This document shows positions 16,918-24,239 of a DNA stretch of 36,645 nucleotides, piece by piece. The stretch covers positions 1 to 36,645 of the forward strand of contig PUND01000123.1 in NCBI GenBank assembly GCA_003551645.1. The letters run 5' to 3'. A model generated the notes under the pieces. That model ran no database searches and was not told the DNA's origin. It saw only the letters and a program-made list of their open reading frames with translations. The position numbers and the translations under genes are program-made. The stretch is from Phycisphaerae bacterium (GTDB taxonomy: Bacteria > Planctomycetota > Phycisphaerae > SM23-33). The stretch's first letter is position 1. The number at the start of each line of letters is the position of its first letter.

Positions 16918-17269
16918 CCTTCCACAACAAAAGTTTCTTTAATCACTTGCGTCGAGTGCCGGCTGCATGTATCCTTCCGGCCCAACAGCATCGCGGCGAC
17001 AGGGAGGTCGCGGCGTAATATTAGTGAATAGCCGACAGGAACGGAGTCCGGCGGAAGCGATGAGCAACTCACGCAGTCCGGAAAAAGGCCCAGGCGGCGA
17101 CACCAGGACCTTCAGGGGTTATCTCAGAACACCTTGCCCCCCGGCTTTTTCCGCGCCGGATCGGATGGGTCGCCGGTCCGCAAGCGGTCCGGGGCGCAAA
17201 ACTTTCGCTGTTCGGCTAATCCCTCAGCGAAGGTCTGGCCGAATAGGTATATGCGTCGGGGCTGACGCG

Positions 17270-17319
17270 CCTGCCCGCGGGCAGGGGGCCTCGATAGCGC
17301 GCGGCCGAGCAGCCGCGCG
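17270..17319. promoter_or_regulatory. Palindrome and hairpin upstream of the sigma-54 activator gene
   Basis: CCTGCCCGCGGGCAGG (17270-17285) is a perfect 16-base palindrome. It is followed by an inverted repeat with 8-base arms CGCGCGGC (17298-17305) and GCCGCGCG (17312-17319) around a 6-base loop. Both lie 40-90 bases before the start codon at 17361. They could be an operator, a structured leader or an attenuator-like element; without a T tract they are not a standard terminator. The rest of the 16773-17360 gap shows no credible gene. Confidence 0.35.
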
Positions 17320-17360
17320 GCAACTCATTGGTAGTTCTTTGTGTGAGATGAGGTATTGAC

Positions 17361-18833
17361 ATGGAAGTCGATATCGAGCGGCTGATTCAAGGTGCTGTGC
17401 TGGTGGGGCGGGTCTCGTCGGACCTCTCGCAACTGAAACGCCGGTTGCGGCGGGTAGCCCGCGAGGTGACGACCGCCGACGACGCCGACTCCGCGCTGGA
17501 GGCGGTTTGCGACATCGGCGCTGAACTCGTGCTCGTTGACGAGGGGCTGGGGCAGCGCGAGACGCTCAGTGCGACACAGCGGATAGCAGCCGAGCGGCCG
17601 CGGGCGGCTGTGGTGGTGGTTTCGGGTTCTCCCGGTGTGGACTCGGCTGTGAGGTTTATGCGAGCCGGCGCGTGCGACTACGTTCCGGGACCGCTGGACA
17701 ACGGCCGGCTCGAGGAGCTGCTCGACGGCCTGCTCGACGAGGTCCTCCAGGCGGCCAGCGGTGAGGATCGCTTCCTGTGCCCGGAGTGCCCGCCAGGTCT
17801 GGCCGTGGTCGGCAGAAGCCCGGCGATGGTCCGAACCTTTCAGATTGTCCGTCGCGTCGCCCACAGCCGATGCAACCCCGTGCTGATACTGGGCGAGACC
17901 GGCACGGGCAAGGAGCTTGCCGCACGCGCGGTCCACGCCTGGCGATGTGGCGAGGATGAGCCGTTCGTGGCGGTCAACTGCGCGGCCCTTACGGCGAACC
18001 TGCTGGAGAGCGAGCTTTTCGGCCATGTCCGCGGGGCCTTCACCGGCGCCGACAAGGACAAGACCGGCCTGTTCGCCCTCGCCGGGAATGGCACGATCTT
18101 TCTCGACGAGATATCGGAGATGCCGGCGGCTCTCCAGGCGAAGCTGCTGCGGGTGCTCCAGGAGCGAATGTTCCGCAAGGTCGGCGGCACAAAGGACATC
18201 GCCTTCGAGGGTACGGTAATCGCCTCGAGCAACCGCGACCTGCCGCGGGAAGTCGAGGAAGGCGAGTTCCGCCGCGACCTTTACTACCGACTGGCGGTGT
18301 TTCCAATCACTCTGCCGCCTCTGCGGGACCCGGACCGCAAAGACGACATCGAGCTGCTGGCCGAGTATTTTCTCAATACTTCCGGCATCGCCGGCGAGCA
18401 CAGCATCAACGGTCTGACTCCCGGCGCCGTCGAGAAGCTGCGCGGCCATGACTGGCCGGGCAATGTCCGCGAGCTGCGGAACGTCGTCGAACGGGCGCTG
18501 CTTCTGGAGACATCCGATGAGATAACACCGGCGGCCTTGCACCTTAACTGCTCTCAGGCGGGCGAGTCGAGTCCGGCGGCCGAGGCGCAAGCCAACAACC
18601 CGGACGATTTCTCGCTGGAGACAGCCGAGCGGGAGTTCATTCTGCGGGCGCTGCGCGAGACCGGCTGGCAGCGGACACGGGCCGCGGCGCTGCTGGGCAT
18701 CACCCGCGCGACCCTCCACGCGAAACTCAAGCGGTATGACATCCAGCCGCCAGGGACCGGCACATCAGGAGGGAGCGACTCTTCCGAAACCGGCTCGGCC
18801 GGACGGTCGAAGCTTGCCGAAGCGGCGCGCTGA
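17361..18833 (+). CDS. Sigma-54-dependent activator with degenerate receiver domain (FleQ/FlrA-like)
   Basis: 490 residues. Residues about 11-130 have a receiver-like fold: Asp60 (in ELVLVDEG) sits where the phosphorylated Asp is expected. The N-terminal acidic pair is missing, however, and the usual Lys of KPF is Gly (YVPGPLD, 107-113), so classic phosphorylation is unlikely. A CPEC segment (140-143) precedes the AAA+ domain: Walker A GETGTGKE (178-185), the sigma-54 contact loop GAFTGA (225-230), Walker B GTIFLDE (244-250), and DWPGNVRELRNVVERALLLE near 364-383. The C-terminus has a Fis-type HTH (ALRETGWQRTRAAALLGITR then ATLHAKLKRYDI). Start ATG has TGAGG seven bases upstream. It is divergent from the fliK operon with its sigma-54 promoter, so it is most likely the flagellar master activator. 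Confidence 0.9.
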   Translation: MEVDIERLIQGAVLVGRVSSDLSQLKRRLRRVAREVTTADDADSALEAVCDIGAELVLVDEGLGQRETLSATQRIAAERPRAAVVVVSGSPGVDSAVRFMRAGACDYVPGPLDNGRLEELLDGLLDEVLQAASGEDRFLCPECPPGLAVVGRSPAMVRTFQIVRRVAHSRCNPVLILGETGTGKELAARAVHAWRCGEDEPFVAVNCAALTANLLESELFGHVRGAFTGADKDKTGLFALAGNGTIFLDEISEMPAALQAKLLRVLQERMFRKVGGTKDIAFEGTVIASSNRDLPREVEEGEFRRDLYYRLAVFPITLPPLRDPDRKDDIELLAEYFLNTSGIAGEHSINGLTPGAVEKLRGHDWPGNVRELRNVVERALLLETSDEITPAALHLNCSQAGESSPAAEAQANNPDDFSLETAEREFILRALRETGWQRTRAAALLGITRATLHAKLKRYDIQPPGTGTSGGSDSSETGSAGRSKLAEAAR

Positions 18834-18994
18834 ACGGGTGGCTCTTCGGACGCTGTGCATCTCCGACCGGTGGTCGTATTTACGCTGATCCACACCCACC
18901 ATGGGGCAGGCACGCTGCTTCCCTTCGACCGCATCGCTTGACAGGTCACCGGCCGCCGGGTGGCGACGGCAAGGCCGGCCGCGAGTAAAGCGGG

Positions 18995-19969
18995 CTATCC
19001 GCCGCCTGGCGAGGCCAGCGGGTGCGCGTGGTCGTACACTTCCTTGAGCCGGCGGGATGTCAGGTGGGTATAAACCTGCGTGGTTGACAAGCTAGCGTGT
19101 CCGAGCATCTCCTGCACGCTGCGGAGATCGGCCCCGGCGTTGAGCATGTGCGTGGCGAAGCTGTGTCTAAGCGCGTGGGGGCTGACGCCGGGGTCAAGCC
19201 CGGCTTGCTTGAGGTGCTTATCCAGCATCCTCCGTACCGACCGCTGGTTTATCCGTCGGCCGCGGCGGTTGACGAACAAGGCCCCGCGAGTCGGCTCGTC
19301 ACCGTCGTCCGCGTTGCGCATCCGCAGATAATGCTCGATGGCCTCCATCGCCTTGGTTCCCAGCGGGACGATGCGCTCCTTTCGCCCCTTGCCGCGGATG
19401 CGAAGCGCCTGGGCGAACTCGTCGAGGTCCTCTATGTTCAGTGAAACCATCTCGCTGACCCGCAGCCCGGATGAGTAGATGGTCTCCAGCATGGCCCGGT
19501 CGCGTGCGCCCAGCGGCGTGGAGGTGTCGGGCGTTTCCAGCAGTGCGGCCACCTGTTCGGGGTCCAGGCAGGTCGGCAGGCGGCGGCGCTGGCGCGGCGT
19601 CCGGACGGCGCTTACCGGCGAGGCGTCCAGCCGACCGGTACGGATGAGGTACTTATAGAAGCTTCGCAGCGAAGACAGCTTCCTGGCGATGCTGGCGTTT
19701 GACAGCCCATCGTTCCGCATCGCGGCCAGGTAGCCGCGCACATCCGTCGGGGTCGCCGAGAGTATCAGCGACTTCAGCCGTTCGGCGTCGATGTCGTCGT
19801 CAGTCGGTTCATCGCCGTTCGCGGCCAGCAGGAGCCGGCAGAATTGCGTCAGATCGGCCGCATAGCCGCGGATGGTGTGTTCGGAGAAGTTGCGCTGGTC
19901 GTCGAGGTATTCGAGGAACTCGTTGATAAGGGGTATCGGTTCCACCCGCTTGCTTCCGTTTCCGCTCAC
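18995..19969 (-). CDS. xerC: Tyrosine site-specific recombinase, XerC/XerD family
   Basis: 324 residues, normal Xer length. An N-terminal SAM-like DNA binding part (FLEYLDDQRNFSEHTIRGYA) is followed by the catalytic domain with Arg170 (SSGLRVSE), the Lys in IRGKGRKERIVPL, His265-x-x-Arg268 (HALRHSFATH), His291 (LGHASLSTTQVYTH) and nucleophile Tyr300: all active-site residues are present. Xer enzymes resolve chromosome dimers at dif; whether this is XerC, XerD or a single Xer cannot be told from one copy. Start: a GTG at 19967-19969 with GGAG about eight bases upstream overlaps the stop of the preceding small gene (GTGA). A longer frame to 20041 would run into that gene. Distance from a mobile context is ambiguous because transposon-like remnants lie 400 bases away. 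Confidence 0.9.
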   Translation of the reverse strand: MSGNGSKRVEPIPLINEFLEYLDDQRNFSEHTIRGYAADLTQFCRLLLAANGDEPTDDDIDAERLKSLILSATPTDVRGYLAAMRNDGLSNASIARKLSSLRSFYKYLIRTGRLDASPVSAVRTPRQRRRLPTCLDPEQVAALLETPDTSTPLGARDRAMLETIYSSGLRVSEMVSLNIEDLDEFAQALRIRGKGRKERIVPLGTKAMEAIEHYLRMRNADDGDEPTRGALFVNRRGRRINQRSVRRMLDKHLKQAGLDPGVSPHALRHSFATHMLNAGADLRSVQEMLGHASLSTTQVYTHLTSRRLKEVYDHAHPLASPGGG

Positions 19970-20190
19970 AGGCGGCTCCGGCGGGCGGGGGAGTCGGCCC
20001 CGGGGCCTTCGGCGGTCGCGGCGTTGACCGCCTCGAAGCACATCCTCGCCGCCTCCGGCCAGCCGAAATCCGCCCGCGGGTCGTCGGCCAGCCGCATCAC
20101 CTCATCGACCACGTGGTCTTCCTGTCCGGCCGCGTAGCGGAACACATAGTGGTGCGGGCCTACTGTCGTGGTGAGCGTTCGCATTTCCAT
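19966..20190 (-). CDS. Small 74-residue protein of unknown function, coupled to the Xer gene
   Basis: Not recognised. The product begins MEMRTLTTTVGPHHYVFRYA and continues AGQEDHVVDEVMRLADDPRA, then a WPEAARMCFEAVNAA helix and a disordered basic tail. No membrane segment or signal peptide. The start ATG (20188-20190) has a GGAAGG ribosome site eight bases upstream, and the stop overlaps the Xer start as GTGA, which supports a real, co-translated gene. The compact alpha/beta pattern could be a small binding domain. An accessory role to recombination is possible, but there is no sequence evidence for it. Confidence 0.6.
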   Translation of the reverse strand: MEMRTLTTTVGPHHYVFRYAAGQEDHVVDEVMRLADDPRADFGWPEAARMCFEAVNAATAEGPGADSPARRSRL

Positions 20191-20345
20191 GGCGGAGACC
20201 TTCCGTTGGATTCCCGAGCGGCCGGACGATACCGGCTTCACATTCTCATATCGGACACTCGGCCGGGATTCTGAAGTGTGCAACTCCGTTGACCGGGCAA
20301 TCCGCCACTGGCGATTGGTCCGACAGCCGCCGGAATGTGCAACCC

Positions 20346-20385
20346 GGGACATAGGTGACAGCTTAGTCCAGGGACATAGGTAACA
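20346..20385 (-). repeat. Two tandem copies of a transposon-end-like repeat
   Basis: On the minus strand TGTTACCTATGTCCC (20385-20371) and TGTCACCTATGTCCC (20360-20346) differ at one position and are 25 bases apart. Repeats starting TGT with this CCTATGTCCC core look like terminal or subterminal binding sites of insertion sequences (IS481-like ends come to mind from memory). No intact transposase is near, so this would be an end remnant. Confidence 0.42.
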
Positions 20386-20397
20386 CTTGTTCTGCTT

Positions 20398-20440
20398 GCT
20401 GGTCCGACTCCTGGAGCGTAGCGGAAGGAGGCGGACCAGC
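20398..20440. repeat. Inverted repeat, 15-base arms
   Basis: The left arm GCTGGTCCGACTCCT (20398-20412) and the right arm AGGAGGCGGACCAGC (20426-20440) are inverse complements with one mismatch, around a 13-base loop. It follows the TGTYACC repeats by 12 bases. It could be a transcribed hairpin, part of the same mobile-element remnant, or an attachment-type site. No T tract follows, so a simple terminator is unlikely. Confidence 0.5.
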
Positions 20441-20492
20441 GGCGGGCCTGACTTAGCATCTCATCGGCAAGGAAGAACGGAAAGGCCCGGCC

Positions 20493-20768
20493 ATGAACCA
20501 AATGAGCATGAAAGCCGTGATGCAGGAATGGACGCCGATGGCCGCTGTCGGTCACCGGAATTTGACGCTGGTGCCCAAGCGGGGGGACATCAGCCACATC
20601 AGCCGAAGCATATCGCCGACAGCAGGATTGCTCGCTAGGGTAGTTGACGAAAAACTCCCCCATGCGTACAATCCGGGCTGGATCGATTGGCTGGCCGATG
20701 GCCTGATGTGTGCCGCTGTGGGTGCCGAACGGTGGCCCGCCAAGCTATCTGCCGTTGTAAGCTGCTAG
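20493..20768 (+). CDS. Short open frame in remnant region, doubtful gene
   Basis: 91 residues starting MNQMSMKAVMQEWTPMAAVG. The composition (Met-rich start, moderate Lys/Arg, few rare residues) is less odd than that of other frames here, but no family is recognised and no clear ribosome site precedes it. It sits between the transposon-end-like repeats and the tRNA, so a fragment of a former mobile-element gene is the likeliest reading. The remaining part of the 20191-20795 gap shows no other gene. Confidence 0.2.
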   Translation: MNQMSMKAVMQEWTPMAAVGHRNLTLVPKRGDISHISRSISPTAGLLARVVDEKLPHAYNPGWIDWLADGLMCAAVGAERWPAKLSAVVSC

Positions 20769-20795
20769 ATTCCATGATGTTGAAAAAGTTGACCC

Positions 20796-20869
<74 letters not shown>

Positions 20870-20939
20870 GTTTCGCCCGCTGGTGGGAGTTTTGCTTCGG
20901 TTTTCAGCGGGGCTGTCAGTATTTGCGGTTTGGGGTGTC

Positions 20940-21680
20940 TTAGAACTGGATGCCGGCCATGGCCGAGCGTACTTCCTCGATGGTCGATTCGCCTGAGCGG
21001 ATTATCTTCTCGATGTGACGTCGGGCGGCGTCTATTTGCTTTTCGTTAACGAGCCGGGAGTTCTTCGCCGGGCTGGTTGCGGTTCCGGCGACGTACACGG
21101 GTTTGTGGTCGGTGGTTCCGTCGCTTTCATATACGCGTTCGATTCGCCGCCGCCCGCCGGTAATCGACAGGAAGTACATAAGGTTCACCCGCCGCAGGGC
21201 CTCTTTCTCCACGCCGCACTCATCCACTATCTGTTGCCGGGCCTGTCGATAGGTGTCCGCGTGGAGGTTTGTCGCGAGCATGTGTCCGGCCATCGGCAGC
21301 TCGAAGTACTCTCGCAGCTCCCGGCCCCAGAGGTATGCGTAGTAGGACCCTCGGCCTATTTCGTGGCAGATGTAGCAGCGTCGGGGGCTGGGGCTTTTCA
21401 GGCCCTGTTGGATGGTGGCCATGCTGTCGGCGGCCGCGAGGTGAACGCCCGGCGGCACGAAGTTCAGCAGGGCGCACATGACGGTGGTCTTTCCGGCACC
21501 TCCTGGCACCGCGCCGACCAGGAACGATGCGCCGGCCCCGACGGCCGCCATGGAATAGGCCGACAGCTCTCGCGACAGCGTGCCGGCCTCGATGAGGTCC
21601 ACAATCGAGAGCATCCTGCCGCCGCGCTGGTTGCAGCGGTCTATCTCTCGGCAATGCCTGGTGACGTCCTGTCCGCTCAT
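20940..21680 (-). CDS. Short VirB11/CpaF-like secretion-type ATPase
   Basis: 246 residues. The order of motifs is that of the RecA-like core of type II/IV secretion ATPases. LIEAGTLSRELSAYSMAAVG resembles the CpaF segment before the P loop, then come Walker A PGGAGKTT (residues about 59-66) and a Walker B-like RRCYICHEIG. The stretch GHMLATNLHADTYRQARQQI corresponds to the GHxxxxTxHA box of these ATPases. The whole N-terminal domain and much of the usual C-terminal part are absent (CpaF and GspE are 400-550 residues). No partner genes for a pilus or secretion complex adjoin it, so substrate and machine are unknown. Start ATG at 21680 has GGAG six bases upstream. It is divergent from the FKBP gene, with a 257-base gap lacking any visible gene. 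Confidence 0.6.
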   Translation of the reverse strand: MSGQDVTRHCREIDRCNQRGGRMLSIVDLIEAGTLSRELSAYSMAAVGAGASFLVGAVPGGAGKTTVMCALLNFVPPGVHLAAADSMATIQQGLKSPSPRRCYICHEIGRGSYYAYLWGRELREYFELPMAGHMLATNLHADTYRQARQQIVDECGVEKEALRRVNLMYFLSITGGRRRIERVYESDGTTDHKPVYVAGTATSPAKNSRLVNEKQIDAARRHIEKIIRSGESTIEEVRSAMAGIQF

Positions 21681-21937
21681 TTTCTTCTCCGGGTGTCCTC
21701 GGCGGGCGCGAGCCGACGATGGCCGGCTCGTAGTCTATGCGCACAAAGTCCCGACGGGAAGGGGGCTGTCAATGGTTCGACGTGTGCGGCCTTCCGGCGG
21801 CTATTCGTGCGAGCGTTCAATTGTCCGCATAGAATATACGTGCATTACCGGGGGATGAAGTAATAGGGTGACAGGTGCACCCGGCGCCGCAGTGGCTCGC
21901 CGGGAACAGAGAGTGTTTGTGGACGAAAGGAAAGACG

Positions 21938-22366
21938 ATGGCGCCGGCAAAAGAAGGCGACAAGGTCAAGGTACAGTACACGGGCAAGCTGAAGGAGGAC
22001 GGAACCGTATTCGCCTCCAATGATGAGAACGATCCGCTCGAGTTCACCGTGGGTAAGGGCGAGATCATCCCCGGCTTCGAACAGGCGATCGTCGGCATGG
22101 ATGAAGGCGAGGAAAAGACGGTGGAAATCCCGTCTGAGCAGGCCTACGGCGAACACACCGAGGAGCGAGTCGTCACAGTGCATCGCGAGCAGCTTCCGGA
22201 TGATATGGACCCGCAGGTCGGGCAGCAGCTTCAGGTCCGCCAGGGCGAGCAGAGCATCCCGGTGGTGGTGACGAACGTGGCCGAGCAGCAGGTCACGCTC
22301 GACGCCAATCATCCCCTGGCCGGCAAGGACCTGGAGTTCGACATCAAGGTCCTCAAGGTCGATTGA
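21938..22366 (+). CDS. FKBP-type peptidyl-prolyl isomerase, SlyD-like
   Basis: 142 residues. KVKVQYTGKLKEDGTVFASN and PLEFTVGKGEIIPGFEQAIV, then GMDEGEEKTVEIPSEQAYGE, are the FKBP core. The inserted flap (about residues 68-120, VVTVHREQLPDDMDPQVGQQ and following) is of the SlyD/IF type that binds unfolded clients, and the chain returns to the FKBP fold at LAGKDLEFDIKVLKV. No signal peptide, so a cytosolic folding helper; the His-rich metal-binding tail of E. coli SlyD is missing. Start: ATG 21938-21940 with AAAGGAAA upstream; the frame extends to 21875 but without a ribosome site. Confidence 0.92.
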   Translation: MAPAKEGDKVKVQYTGKLKEDGTVFASNDENDPLEFTVGKGEIIPGFEQAIVGMDEGEEKTVEIPSEQAYGEHTEERVVTVHREQLPDDMDPQVGQQLQVRQGEQSIPVVVTNVAEQQVTLDANHPLAGKDLEFDIKVLKVD

Positions 22367-22423
22367 GTCGGCCATGTCCGAGAGACACCTTGGCACGCGA
22401 TGGGGAAGGTGTATCTTAACAGA

Positions 22424-22466
22424 CCCGTTCGCAATCCCGGGCGCGAGTGCGGACCGGGCGAACGGG
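22424..22466 (+). promoter_or_regulatory. Hairpin in the leader of the S1 gene
   Basis: CCCGTTCG (22424-22431) pairs with CGAACGGG (22459-22466), and the inner CCCGG (22436-22440) pairs with CCGGG (22454-22458), with a 13-base loop and a small bulge. It ends 24 bases before the S1 start codon, and no T tract follows. S1 genes in other bacteria are autoregulated through structured leaders with weak ribosome sites, as here, so a translational control element is a fair guess; it could also limit read-through from the FKBP gene. Confidence 0.4.
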
Positions 22467-22490
22467 ACAGGTCCGTTGTGAGATCAAACG

Positions 22491-24092
22491 ATGACAGAGC
22501 AGCATAGCCAACAGCACCCGGAGCGGGACGCCGGCGCCCAATCGCGGGCCGACGAAGCCGAAAACGCCGAGCCGCGGGTTGATGAGCGGAAGGAGCAGTC
22601 GGAGCAGCCCGACGCCTCGGATGATCAGGATCTTCAGGAGCGACAGCGGCTGGACGCCGAGCTTGAGCAGGAAATCGAGCAGGCGCTCGGCTCGGCGAGT
22701 ATAGAGGACCTCATGGCCGCCGAAGAGGCCCAGCGTCACGCGCCGCCTTCGGCGGACAAGGACGGCGGCGATGTGCGCACCGGCCGTGTCATCGCAGTCC
22801 AGGGCGACGATGTGTTCGTGGACCTCGGCGGCAAGGACCAGGGCGTGCTGCCGGCGGCGCAGTTCGAGGATGAACCGCTGCCGGAGCCGGGCCAGGAGGT
22901 GGAGGTAACCGTCGAGGGCGTCAACGACGACGAGGGCCTGCTGATGCTGTCGCGCAAGGGCGCCGTGCTGGCCGCTGCGTGGGACCGGCTGGAGAGGGGG
23001 CTTGTCGTCGAGGGTCGGGTAACCGGACACAACAAGGGCGGTCTGGAGATGGACCTGGACGGCATTCGCGCGTTCATGCCCATCAGCCAGATCGACCGGA
23101 CCCGCGTCGAGGCCGACGACCTCACCGGTTACGTCAACCGCCGTCTGCCGGTGGAGGTGATAGAGTTCAACCCGTCCGAAGGCGACGTGGTGGTCTCGCA
23201 TCGGGCGGTGCAGGAAAAGCAGGTCGAGCAGGCCCGTCGTGATCTGTGGGAGACGCTCGAGCCGGAGCAGATAGTGACCGGCACCGTCAGGAGCATCATG
23301 CCTTACGGGGCGTTCGTGGATATCGGCGGGATTGACGGGCTTCTGCATGTAAGCGACATGAGCTATTCGCGCGTGGAAGACCCGCGCCACGTGGTCTCGG
23401 AGGGTCAGCAGGTCGAGGTGAAGGTCCTGAAGATCGACCGTGAGAACGAGAGGATATCGCTGGGGCTTAAGCAGACCAGCCCGGACCCGTGGGCGATGGC
23501 GGCCGAGCAGTTTCAGCCCGGTCAGACCGTCGAAGGCCGCGTGGTGAAAATGATGGACTTCGGCGCGTTCGTCGAGGTCGCCGAGGGCGTGGAAGGGCTT
23601 GTCCCGATAAGTGAGTTGAGTTACGAGCGGCGGGTGCGGCACCCGTCGGAGATACTTTCCGATGGCGAGACGGTGCGCTTGCGCGTGCTGAACGTCGAGC
23701 CGGAGCGGCAGCGGATGAGCTTGTCGCTGAAGCAGATGGGCGACGACCCGTGGGTCGGCGCGGAGGCCCGCTGGCCGGAGGGCGAGATAGTGCAGGGCCG
23801 GGTGACGCGAGTAGCGGATTTCGGCGCGTTCGTGGAGCTTGCATCGGGTGTGGAGGGGCTGGTTCACATCAGTGAGCTTGCCGACGGTTTCACGCGGTCG
23901 GCCGCCGACGTTGTATCCGAGGGAGACACGGTCTCGGTGAAGGTGCTGTCGGTGGATGAGCAGGAGCGCAGGATTTCGCTTTCGCTCAAGCAGGCCGCCG
24001 CCGCGCCGCAGGTGGCGCCGGAAGATGTCGCCTCCGAGCAGGACCGGCCGAAGCCGAAGGAGCGGAAGGACCTCAAGGGCGGACTGGACTGA
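22491..24092 (+). CDS. rpsA: 30S ribosomal protein S1 (five S1 domains)
   Basis: 533 residues. An acidic, Gln/Glu-rich N-terminal extension (about 1-90) is followed by five S1 RNA-binding domains near 93-160, 175-245, 258-330, 343-415 and 428-500. The last three carry the strong motif, for example VTGTVRSIMPYGAFVDIGGI, VEGRVVKMMDFGAFVEVAEG and VQGRVTRVADFGAFVELASG, followed by GL[LV][HP][VI]SEL-type strands. The first two are more divergent, like the ribosome-binding domains of S1. E. coli S1 has six domains. S1 brings mRNA to the 30S subunit, especially with weak ribosome sites. No good AGGAGG precedes its own start, which is usual for rpsA. Confidence 0.92.
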   Translation: MTEQHSQQHPERDAGAQSRADEAENAEPRVDERKEQSEQPDASDDQDLQERQRLDAELEQEIEQALGSASIEDLMAAEEAQRHAPPSADKDGGDVRTGRVIAVQGDDVFVDLGGKDQGVLPAAQFEDEPLPEPGQEVEVTVEGVNDDEGLLMLSRKGAVLAAAWDRLERGLVVEGRVTGHNKGGLEMDLDGIRAFMPISQIDRTRVEADDLTGYVNRRLPVEVIEFNPSEGDVVVSHRAVQEKQVEQARRDLWETLEPEQIVTGTVRSIMPYGAFVDIGGIDGLLHVSDMSYSRVEDPRHVVSEGQQVEVKVLKIDRENERISLGLKQTSPDPWAMAAEQFQPGQTVEGRVVKMMDFGAFVEVAEGVEGLVPISELSYERRVRHPSEILSDGETVRLRVLNVEPERQRMSLSLKQMGDDPWVGAEARWPEGEIVQGRVTRVADFGAFVELASGVEGLVHISELADGFTRSAADVVSEGDTVSVKVLSVDEQERRISLSLKQAAAAPQVAPEDVASEQDRPKPKERKDLKGGLD

Positions 24093-24190
24093 GCGCCGCG
24101 GCCCGGCAATCCAAAAAACGAAGCTCGACAGCAGGCACAAATTCTGATCCCGGAATCCCAGGCATCTTTCGCTACCGTTGTGCCAAAGCG

Positions 24191-24212
24191 CGGCGGCCCG
24201 GCCGCCGGGTTT
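24191..24212 (-). terminator. Weak terminator-like hairpin between convergent genes
   Basis: CGGCGG (24191-24196) pairs with CCGCCG (24202-24207) around a 5-base loop, followed by GG and TTT on the plus strand. It lies in the 147-base gap between the ends of rpsA and the convergent isomerase-like gene, where a terminator is expected, but the T run is short and strand assignment is unclear. Confidence 0.3.
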
Positions 24213-24239
24213 CACGACTTCATACGCGACGGAGACGGC

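Noticed and set aside
16967-17359. 130-codon open frame upstream of the activator gene
   Set aside because: Arg/Gly/Ser-rich, no ribosome site, overlaps palindromes and the regulatory gap; no known family.
17325-18719. 464-codon antisense frame under the sigma-54 activator
   Set aside because: Complementary to AAA+ motifs that are perfectly kept on the plus strand.
20876-20911. CCCGCTG/CAGCGGG inverted repeat after the tRNA
   Set aside because: Seven-base stem with a 22-base loop and no T tract, too weak to call a terminator.
24171-24185. Sigma-54-like match TGGCAC-N5-TAGC on the minus strand
   Set aside because: One base off at the -12 element, lies downstream of the isomerase-like gene and points into the antisense of rpsA, so probably chance.
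22416-24215. 599-codon open frame antisense to the S1 gene
   Set aside because: It mirrors the strong S1-domain coding frame; its His/Arg/Leu-rich composition is typical of antisense frames in GC-rich genes.
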